Made by a program: the position numbers and the translations under genes
In this document: piece by piece, positions 1-4,936 of the stretch
Layout of the letters: each line of letters starts with the position of its first letter
Numbering within the stretch: the first letter of the stretch is position 1
The notes under the pieces: model-generated
Database searches by the model: none
The model's input: only the letters and a program-made list of their open reading frames with translations
What the model was told of the DNA's origin: nothing
DNA from: Clostridium sp.
GTDB taxonomy: Bacteria; Bacillota; Clostridia; Lachnospirales; Lachnospiraceae
Reading direction: 5' to 3'
NCBI GenBank assembly: GCA_016302185.1
Contig: JAEDOC010000146.1
Span: forward strand, 1 to 5,028
Length of the DNA: 5,028 nt

Positions 1-2
1 CC

Positions 3-527
3 ATTGAGGCAGGCGGACTGGTGGCAGTTGCCAGAAATCCGGTGAAAGTATCTTATGCAAAAGAGAACTGTGCGCTGGGCGGCGTAAGCTTCGCCATTGA
101 AACAGGAAAGGCTTTCCTGAAAGGTCTGGAAACATCTCCGGAGGAGGCGGTGAAACAGTTATGTGCCTTCCTGAACGGCCGTATTCTCGCAAGAGGGCCA
201 GTGAAAAACTTCTCCATTGAGACCACCGGTGGATTTGATGTGGGTTATGCAGATGTAGATGGCTGTGAACTGACCTTCTGGAATGAGTACGCCACAGCAG
301 AGAAAGACGGGGAACGTCTGGCAACCTTCCCGGATCTCATCATGACCATCAATGCCCGGACGGGTGAGCCGGTAACGACTGCGATGATGGAAGAAGACCT
401 GGATGTCTATGTAATCGCTGCAGACAAAAAGCAGCTGAAGCTTTCTACGACCATGTACGCACCGGAGCTTCTTAAAGCAACCGAGGATGTAATTAAAAAA
501 GATCTGATCAGTTATCTGGATAAATAG
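3..527 (+). CDS. DUF917 family protein (S-methyl-thiohydantoin desulfurase-like), C-terminal part, 5'-truncated
   Basis: The reading frame is open to the window edge (174 codons visible), so the real start lies upstream. A GTG at 21 sits inside a conserved stretch (AGGL-AVARNPV) and is not a likely start. The fragment begins with the family's GGL/VARNPV segment, followed by GxxSxAIETGKAF. Next comes a beta-rich C-terminal domain (GGFDVGYADVDG, then ELTFWNEYATAE). It ends with the diagnostic PDLIMTINARTGEPVTT block and a 'DLDVYVIAA' strand. Full-length members are about 350-370 aa, so roughly half is missing. From family knowledge, DUF917 is associated with hydantoin/thiohydantoin metabolism and often sits beside hydantoinase or oxoprolinase genes; most members are untested. 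It is cytoplasmic, with no membrane segment seen. It is the first visible gene of the operon, and its stop codon overlaps the Shine-Dalgarno of the next gene. Family call is firm; substrate is unknown. Confidence 0.82.
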   Translation: MEAGGLVAVARNPVKVSYAKENCALGGVSFAIETGKAFLKGLETSPEEAVKQLCAFLNGRILARGPVKNFSIETTGGFDVGYADVDGCELTFWNEYATAEKDGERLATFPDLIMTINARTGEPVTTAMMEEDLDVYVIAADKKQLKLSTTMYAPELLKATEDVIKKDLISYLDK

Positions 528-541
528 GAGGATTTGGAAAC

Positions 542-1480
542 ATGTTAATGAAGCAGATTATCGACGCCTATGAAGTGCTGGACAGTGCTTTTGTGACGGG
601 AGAAAAGGTAAAAGAATATCTTCTGGGCATCAAACCGGATGCCAATATTGAGGTATATGAGCTGGTGGGTCCGAAAGGAAGCACGGATATGCTGAAGGTT
701 CGAATTCCGGGTAAAAATGGTAAAATGAATGGAGGCGATGCTCCGACTATCGGTCTTCTGGGCCGTCTGGGCGGTATCGGCGCCCGTCCGGAGAGAATCG
801 GCTTTGTATCCGATGGAGATGGCGCGCTCTGTGCAGTTGCACTGGCGGCAAAGCTTCTGGATATGCAGAACAAAGGCGATATTCTGGATGGAGACGTATT
901 TATCTCCACGCACATCTGTCCGGATGCGCCTACGGCGCCGCATGATCCGGTTCCGTTCATGGGCTCTCCGGTAGAAATGTCTCAGGTAAACAAAGAAGAA
1001 GTCTCTCCGGAACTGGATGCCATTCTTTCCGTTGATACAACCAAAGGAAACCGTGTCATCAACGCCAGAGGTTTTGCCATTTCCCCGACTGTAAAAGAGG
1101 GTTATATTTTAAGAACCTCCGAGGATCTTCTGGATCTGATGCAGATCACTACCGGAAGGCTTCCCTATGTGTTCCCGCTGGCAACACAGGATATCACGCC
1201 TTATGGAAATGACGTACATCACCTGAATAGTGTTCTTCAGCCCTGCACAGCGACCAATGCGCCGGTGGTAGGTGTGGCAATCACCACAGAGACCATGGTT
1301 CCCGGATGTGCGACGGGTGCAACTCACGCAGCAGACGTTGAAGAAGCAGCGCGCTTTATGCTGGAGGTTGCAAAAGCATTCGGAAGAAAACAGTGCAGCT
1401 TCTACGATGAAAAAGAATATGCAAGGCTTAAGAAGCTGTATGGCAGCATGAAGCATTTACAGACCCTTGGAGAGGAGTAG
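542..1480 (+). CDS. DUF1177 domain protein, putative metal-dependent hydrolase-like enzyme
   Basis: A 312-aa protein that matches the uncharacterised DUF1177 family over its whole length. Hallmarks are GLLGRLGGIGARPERIG (residues 71-87), FVSDGDGA (88-95), GDVFISTHICPDAPTAPHDPVPFMGSP (118-143), DTTKGNR (165-171), GNDVHHLNS (222-230) and the C-terminal GCATGATHAADVEEAARF. The conserved Asp/His set (D91, D93, H124, H134, D165, H226, H227, H262) and the 'DGDGALCAVALAAKLL' layout recall co-catalytic zinc peptidases of the M42/M20 type; that link is my inference. The start at 542 is preceded by AGGAGG at 526-531 with a 10-nt spacer, better than the in-frame ATG at 548. DUF1177 genes are commonly found next to AroM and DUF917 genes, as here, so a role in the same catabolic pathway is likely. 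No signal peptide or membrane helix is seen. The biochemical function is unknown. Confidence 0.85.
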   Translation: MLMKQIIDAYEVLDSAFVTGEKVKEYLLGIKPDANIEVYELVGPKGSTDMLKVRIPGKNGKMNGGDAPTIGLLGRLGGIGARPERIGFVSDGDGALCAVALAAKLLDMQNKGDILDGDVFISTHICPDAPTAPHDPVPFMGSPVEMSQVNKEEVSPELDAILSVDTTKGNRVINARGFAISPTVKEGYILRTSEDLLDLMQITTGRLPYVFPLATQDITPYGNDVHHLNSVLQPCTATNAPVVGVAITTETMVPGCATGATHAADVEEAARFMLEVAKAFGRKQCSFYDEKEYARLKKLYGSMKHLQTLGEE

Positions 1481-1491
1481 GAGGCGGTCTT

Positions 1492-2166
1492 ATGAAAATA
1501 GGAGCAGTAACCATCGGACAGGCGCCGAGAGTAGATGTCACAGCTGACATTCTGCGTATTTTTGACGATTCTCTGGAGCTGATTCAGGCCGGCGGTCTGG
1601 ACGGTCTGACGAAAGAAGAGATAGCAGTCTTTGCTCCCGGCAAGGACGATTATGTACTGGTTTCCCGCCTTCAGGACGGAAGTTCTGTAACGTTTGCAGA
1701 GCGTTACATTCTTCCCCGTCTTCAGGAAGCCATTTCAAAGATGGAAGAAGAAGGATGCAGTCTGATTATGATGTTCTGCACCGGCAGTTTTCCGGAGACG
1801 CTTTCCACCAAAGAGATTCCCATGATCTATCCCTGTGAGCTTCTGAATCGTCTGGTTCCGCTGATGACAAAAAAATCCAGTATTATCTGTATGACCCCGT
1901 CTCCGCTTCAGACGGAGCAGTGTGAGAACAAATGGCGCAATTATGTCAGAGAGGTCAAAGCTATTGCAGCTTCTCCTTACGGAGAATGGGAGGCGCTTGA
2001 GCAGGCAGCGGAACAAATCAGGGATATGGAGGCAGATCTGATTGTCCTGGATTGTATCGGATATACACAGGAAATGAAAGAAATGTTTGCCCGGAAAACA
2101 GGTAAGAAGGTTGTCCTTCCAAGGACTCTTCTGGCCAGAGTGGTTTCGGAACTGACCGATGTATAG
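1492..2166 (+). CDS. aroM: AroM family protein (Asp/Glu racemase-like fold)
   Basis: A 224-aa protein with the AroM signature: N-terminal KIGAVTIGQAPRVDV, central LIMMFCTGSF (residues 91-100) and C-terminal ADLIVLDCIGY (181-191) followed by VLPRTLLARVVSEL. The last block aligns well with E. coli AroM as I remember it. E. coli AroM is TyrR-regulated together with aroL and has no established activity. The fold is related to Asp/Glu/hydantoin racemases. Here Cys96 and Cys188 sit where that superfamily carries its two catalytic cysteines, so a racemase or related activity is plausible (inference). The Shine-Dalgarno AGGAGG at 1479-1484 overlaps the stop codon of the DUF1177 gene, with a 7-nt spacer, indicating translational coupling. 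The context (DUF1177, hydantoin-racemase relative) argues for a catabolic role rather than shikimate metabolism. The gene symbol reflects family only. Confidence 0.85.
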   Translation: MKIGAVTIGQAPRVDVTADILRIFDDSLELIQAGGLDGLTKEEIAVFAPGKDDYVLVSRLQDGSSVTFAERYILPRLQEAISKMEEEGCSLIMMFCTGSFPETLSTKEIPMIYPCELLNRLVPLMTKKSSIICMTPSPLQTEQCENKWRNYVREVKAIAASPYGEWEALEQAAEQIRDMEADLIVLDCIGYTQEMKEMFARKTGKKVVLPRTLLARVVSELTDV

Positions 2167-2184
2167 ATATAGAGGAAATGTAGG

Positions 2185-3129
2185 ATGAGTAATCTGGTAA
2201 AAATAGCAGAAGGTGTGTTGATGTCCTGCTTGGCAGTAAAGCCTGGGGAGGAAGTTCTCATCATCACCGATGACAGCCGCAGGGAAATCGGAGAGGCGCT
2301 TTATGAAGCAGCCGGAAATCTTGGCTGTGAAAAATTATTGATGGTGATGGCTGAGCGGGAATTAAGCGGTGAGGAGCCGCCGAAGGCAGTGGCGGAAGCC
2401 ATGAAGGCTGCAGATGTAGTGATTGTGCCTACCGCAAAATCGCTTACCCACACCAATGCACGTATAGAAGCAGCAAAAGCAGGCACAAGGGTAGCTACCA
2501 TGCCGGGGATCACAAAGGAGATGTTTTCTCAGGGTGCGATGACGGCGGATTACACAGCCGTGGAAAAACTGACGGCTGCCGTAACAGAAATGCTGACAAA
2601 AGCCCGGACAGCCCGTATTGAAAAAGCAGGAAAGGTTCTTACTATCTGTCTGCAGGGAAGAGACGGAGTGTCAAGTCCGGGGGTCTACCGTGAAGCAGGA
2701 AAATGCGGTAATCTTCCTTCCGGAGAGGCTTATATCGCACCTCTGGAAGATGGTTCGGACGGAGAAATGATCATTGATGGTTCTATGGTAGGAATCGGTA
2801 AGCTTGACAGCCCGCTCCATATGGTTATCTCCGGAGGAAAACTCCGCTCCGTTACTGGTGAAAAAAGTGAGCTTCTGGAGGTTCTTCTGAAAAATGAAGT
2901 AAACGGGACTCTGTGTGAGCTTGGAATCGGAACCAACGAAGCAGCAATCCTGAATGGGATCATCCTGGAGGATGAAAAGGTGTACGGAACCGTTCATATT
3001 GCTTTTGGAACCAATACCTCTTTTGGAGGAATCAACAAGGCAGAGTGCCATATGGATGGAATCATTCTGAAACCGACGCTGTATCTGGATGAAGTCAAAG
3101 TAATTGAAAATGGTGTATTTCTAGTATAA
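2185..3129 (+). CDS. M29/NicX-like metal-dependent aminopeptidase family protein
   Basis: A 314-aa cytoplasmic protein of the aminopeptidase T (COG2309-like) superfamily. It is shorter than the roughly 400-aa classical M29 aminopeptidases. The N-terminal half is an alpha/beta domain with KPGEEVLIITD (residues 19-29) and the family stretch SLTHTNARIEAAKAGTRVA (86-104). The C-terminal half carries the likely metal ligands: E181 in NLPSGEAYIAPLEDG, E245 in ELGIGTNE, H271 in GTVHIAFGTN, and H289/D291 in ECHMDGI. In this superfamily these positions bind a dinuclear metal (M29 peptidases) or Fe(II) (the 2,5-dihydroxypyridine dioxygenase NicX). Peptidase and ring-opening activities are therefore both possible, and sequence alone does not decide. 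The start at 2185 has AGAGGA at 2171-2176 with an 8-nt spacer; the gap after aroM is 18 nt. Operon context suggests it hydrolyses or opens an intermediate of the same pathway. Confidence 0.82.
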   Translation: MSNLVKIAEGVLMSCLAVKPGEEVLIITDDSRREIGEALYEAAGNLGCEKLLMVMAERELSGEEPPKAVAEAMKAADVVIVPTAKSLTHTNARIEAAKAGTRVATMPGITKEMFSQGAMTADYTAVEKLTAAVTEMLTKARTARIEKAGKVLTICLQGRDGVSSPGVYREAGKCGNLPSGEAYIAPLEDGSDGEMIIDGSMVGIGKLDSPLHMVISGGKLRSVTGEKSELLEVLLKNEVNGTLCELGIGTNEAAILNGIILEDEKVYGTVHIAFGTNTSFGGINKAECHMDGIILKPTLYLDEVKVIENGVFLV

Positions 3130-3147
3130 ATTCCAGGAGGCAGGAAA

Positions 3148-3801
3148 ATGGAAAAAAAATTCAAAATCGGTCTGATTCGTGTTTTGACAACAGAAGACCA
3201 GGAGGTCTTAAAGGCTCATGGGAAACAGATTATGGAACATTTCCCGATGCTGGAGGTGGAGACAAAATGCATTCCCGATCAGTATGAGGGAATACACAGC
3301 CCGGAGTTAGGTGAGCTTGCGATTCCGAAAATCGTAGCTGTCGCTAAGACCTTCCAGGATGCAGACATGATTATTGTAAGCTGTGCAGATGATCCGGGAG
3401 TTGCGGAAATCCGTCAGGCTCTTCCCGGAATTCCGGTTACCGGAGGCGGAGAGACTACCGTAGCGCTTGCACTGAAATATGGAGAAAAAATCGGTGTACT
3501 GGGTATCACTGACTATGCGCCGCAGGCTTATCTGCGGATAATTCCCGATAAAATCATCCTGGGCAAACCGGAAGGAGTGGACAGCACGCTGGATCTTATG
3601 AAGCCTGAAGGAAGAGAGAATGTTATCAAAATGGGACTGGAACTGAAGGAACAGGGCGCTCAGGTAATCGCCCTTGCCTGCACCGGACTTGCAACCATAG
3701 GGATTGCAGAGGAGCTGGAGAAAGCCACCGGTCTTCCGGTCATCGATCCGGTACTGGCGGAAGGGCTGTTTGCGTATTTTGAATCCATCCGCAGGCGTTA
3801 A
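3148..3801 (+). CDS. Asp/Glu/hydantoin racemase family protein
   Basis: A 217-aa protein of the aspartate/glutamate/hydantoin racemase superfamily, which inverts the alpha-carbon of amino acids or 5-substituted hydantoins by a cofactor-free two-base mechanism using two cysteines. Both are visible: Cys79 in MIIVSCADDPGV (residues 74-85), close to the hydantoin-racemase C-x-DPG pattern, and Cys178 in VIALACTGLATIG (173-185). The middle contains GIPVTGGGETTVALAL (95-110) and KIGVLGITDYAP (114-125), typical of the pseudo-dimeric two-lobed fold. Length is close to that of hydantoin racemases (about 230-250 aa). A perfect AGGAGG at 3135-3140 with a 7-nt spacer fixes the start. It lies between the M29-like gene and a nitroreductase in the same operon. 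Hydantoin racemase is the best guess because DUF917 is nearby, but an amino-acid racemase or a maleate-isomerase-like activity is not excluded. Confidence 0.82.
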   Translation: MEKKFKIGLIRVLTTEDQEVLKAHGKQIMEHFPMLEVETKCIPDQYEGIHSPELGELAIPKIVAVAKTFQDADMIIVSCADDPGVAEIRQALPGIPVTGGGETTVALALKYGEKIGVLGITDYAPQAYLRIIPDKIILGKPEGVDSTLDLMKPEGRENVIKMGLELKEQGAQVIALACTGLATIGIAEELEKATGLPVIDPVLAEGLFAYFESIRRR

Positions 3802-3845
3802 TCCTGTGATAGAGCTGAAAAATGAGGAAAGGAACATATAAGACC

Positions 3846-4364
3846 ATGAAACTACAGGAGGCGATCCGAGATCGCCACAGTATTCGTTCTTTTGCACCGG
3901 ATGCGGTTTCGGAAGACCTGCTCCTTGAGCTTGCCGATGCGGCGCAGTATGCGCCCTCTGCCAGCAATCTGCAGGCATGGAGATTTTTATTTATCACAGA
4001 TCCCGAGCTGAAAGAAAAGGTGGATTTGTTTAGTCCGGGGCTTTCCGGTAAGCCTCCGGTGATTCTTGTCATATGCTCCGATCTGGAAAAAGCAAGGAAA
4101 AAGGGCGGCAGGAATTCAGAAAGCTATGGCTGTCTTATGGATGCCTCCATGGCGGCTGAGAATCTGATGCTGAAGGCCGTAGAACTTGGGCTGGGTACCT
4201 GTGCCATCAAGTCCTATAATGAAACGGCTGTGCGCAGGATTCTGTGTCTTCCGGAGCGGTATCGGATCGAGATGCTGGTTTCCATAGGCTATCCCCAGGG
4301 AGAACCCCGCTGTCCGAAACGGCCTCCCGTAAACGAGGTGGTATTCTTCAATTCACTGATGTAG
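3846..4364 (+). CDS. Nitroreductase family FMN-dependent oxidoreductase
   Basis: A 172-aa protein of the small single-domain nitroreductase family, flavin (FMN) enzymes that use NAD(P)H to reduce nitro groups, quinones, enones or other C=C/C=N bonds. Motifs: AIRDRHSIRSF near the N-terminus (R10, H11, S12 and R14 region, FMN phosphate contacts), AAQYAPSASNLQAWRF (residues 32-47), the SMAAENLMLKAVELGLGTC helix-turn (101-119), and MLVSIGYPQGEP (143-154). Two in-frame starts exist. I prefer 3846 because family members begin a few residues before this RxSIRxF motif and AGGAAAGGA lies at 3825-3833. The alternative, 3822, would add eight residues (MRKGTYKT) and lacks a good ribosome binding site. 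It is the last gene before the hairpin at 4389-4411. Its role in the pathway may be to reduce an unsaturated intermediate; this is inference. Confidence 0.85.
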   Translation: MKLQEAIRDRHSIRSFAPDAVSEDLLLELADAAQYAPSASNLQAWRFLFITDPELKEKVDLFSPGLSGKPPVILVICSDLEKARKKGGRNSESYGCLMDASMAAENLMLKAVELGLGTCAIKSYNETAVRRILCLPERYRIEMLVSIGYPQGEPRCPKRPPVNEVVFFNSLM

Positions 4365-4421
4365 CCGGAAAATTTATTTACAGTAAGAGCCGGGCCTTAA
4401 AATGGCCCGGCAAATTTATTT
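4365..4421 (+). repeat. Short direct repeat flanking the terminator hairpin
   Basis: CCGGAAAATTTATTT at 4365-4379 and CCGGCAAATTTATTT at 4407-4421 match at 14 of 15 positions. The second copy comprises the 3' end of the hairpin stem plus the T-tract; the first lies directly after the nitroreductase stop codon. It may be a local duplication or coincidence in AT-rich spacer sequence; no function can be assigned. Confidence 0.5.
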
Positions 4422-4422
4422 T
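4389..4422 (+). terminator. Intrinsic terminator or attenuator after the nitroreductase gene
   Basis: A perfect 8-bp GC-only stem, GCCGGGCC (4389-4396) and GGCCCGGC (4404-4411), closes a 7-nt loop TTAAAAT. It is followed by AAATTTATTTT (4412-4422), an interrupted T-tract. It starts 24 nt after the nitroreductase stop and probably ends most operon transcripts. Because the T-tract is broken by A at 4418 and a ribosome binding site follows at once, partial readthrough into the next gene is likely. Confidence 0.75.
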
Positions 4423-4432
4423 GGAGGTATGT

Positions 4433-4696
4433 ATGAATTCAGAATTTGAACTTCTGGTATATTTGATAACCAGTGCGAAAGCGCTTCCGGATGAACCGGA
4501 AAGCTACGGTCCTATCCGTCTGGCGGAAGCAGCATCCCAATTGTGCCGCATATTATGTGAAATCTATCCGGAGTCGCAGGAATACAGAAAACTGCTGGAA
4601 TGCATAGATGCAGACAAAGGAAAAGCTCTCACAGAGCCGGAAGCATTTTTCCGTATGCTGGAACAGGCGTCTGAAATGCTGGTGGAATGCCTGTAG
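4433..4696 (+). CDS. Small protein resembling DUF6092 family
   Basis: An 87-aa, mostly helical, acidic cytoplasmic protein. The frame is open upstream to 4244 across the nitroreductase 3' end and the terminator, but the start at 4433 is preferred: GGAGGT at 4423-4428 lies 4 nt before this ATG, and the upstream extension would translate the terminator hairpin. The N-terminal block ELLVYLITSAKALPDEPESYG (residues 5-25), then PIRLAEAASQL, resembles the uncharacterised DUF6092 family as I remember it; the rest is less distinctive. It has four cysteines (C38, C42, C57, C86) and no signal peptide or membrane span. It follows the operon on the same strand and has no recognisable promoter of its own in the 68 nt upstream, so it is probably expressed by readthrough. 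It might be an accessory or regulatory subunit for the pathway enzymes; this is a guess from position. Confidence 0.65.
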   Translation: MNSEFELLVYLITSAKALPDEPESYGPIRLAEAASQLCRILCEIYPESQEYRKLLECIDADKGKALTEPEAFFRMLEQASEMLVECL

Positions 4697-4770
4697 GTAT
4701 AGATTCCAGAATGAATGGGCAGTATTCCAATATCAGCAAAGCTAATCACTGGACCCGGACGACTCCATAA

Positions 4771-4798
4771 TTGACAAAACGCCGGAACGTGCTATAAT
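4771..4798 (+). promoter_or_regulatory. Strong sigma-A type promoter with extended -10
   Basis: TTGACA (4771-4776) matches the -35 consensus exactly and TATAAT (4793-4798) the -10 consensus exactly. The spacer is 16 bp, and TGC (4790-4792) supplies an extended -10 TGn. The predicted transcription start is around 4803-4806. It lies 74 nt after the small gene's stop and points rightward into sequence with no convincing open reading frame. It would therefore drive a structured leader or small RNA, or a gene beyond the window. Confidence 0.78.
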
Positions 4799-4803
4799 TT
4801 GCA

Positions 4804-4936
4804 GGCAGGCATGAGCCGTGCAGAGACAGGACCGCAGGAATTTGCGTATGCTTGCATACTTATTCTCTGGTGCCTGACCCCGCTGTGTGTCATTGGTTAT
4901 GCAGACCAATTGGGTTCCGGTGTAAGGATTTTATTT
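4804..4936 (+). ncRNA. Possible structured leader or small RNA downstream of the promoter
   Basis: From the predicted transcription start the sequence can form nested stems. CAGGCA (4806-4811) pairs with TGCCTG (4871-4876), CAGAGA (4821-4826) with TCTCTG (4864-4869), and GTATG (4846-4850) with CATAC (4855-4859) around a CTTG loop. A separate hairpin pairs ATTGGT (4892-4897) with ACCAAT (4905-4910). I compared it from memory with tmRNA, RNase P RNA, SRP RNA, 6S RNA, T-box leaders and common riboswitches (TPP, SAM, lysine, cobalamin, FMN, c-di-GMP) and recognised none. No intrinsic terminator is visible. Its 3' end is undefined and the downstream hairpin array may belong to something else. Both boundaries are provisional. 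Confidence 0.35.

Noticed and set aside
568..960. Antisense open frames opposite the DUF1177 gene
   Set aside because: They are mirror images of a strongly conserved coding region; no ribosome binding site or recognisable motif.
3860..3876. Perfect inverted repeat GGCGATC-CGA-GATCGCC near the nitroreductase start
   Set aside because: It encodes the conserved AIRDRH segment, so codon choice explains it; position inside the coding sequence and a 3-nt loop give no clear operator or terminator role.
3307..3978. 223-codon minus-strand open frame
   Set aside because: It lies antisense to the racemase and nitroreductase genes, both with clear family motifs. Its low-complexity, cysteine- and serine-rich translation resembles no family I know.
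4244..4432. Upstream in-frame extension of the small gene, giving a 150-aa protein
   Set aside because: It would overlap the nitroreductase 3' end in another frame and translate through the terminator hairpin. The GGAGGT at 4423-4428 supports a start at 4433.
4683..4708. TGGAAT/ATTCCA inverted repeat at the end of the small gene as a terminator
   Set aside because: AT-rich 6-bp stem with a 14-nt loop and no T-tract; too weak.
4782..4920. CCGGAAC in the promoter spacer (4782-4788) complementary to GTTCCGG (4914-4920)
   Set aside because: The first arm is upstream of the predicted transcript start, so it cannot form an RNA stem; seven bases over this distance can be chance.
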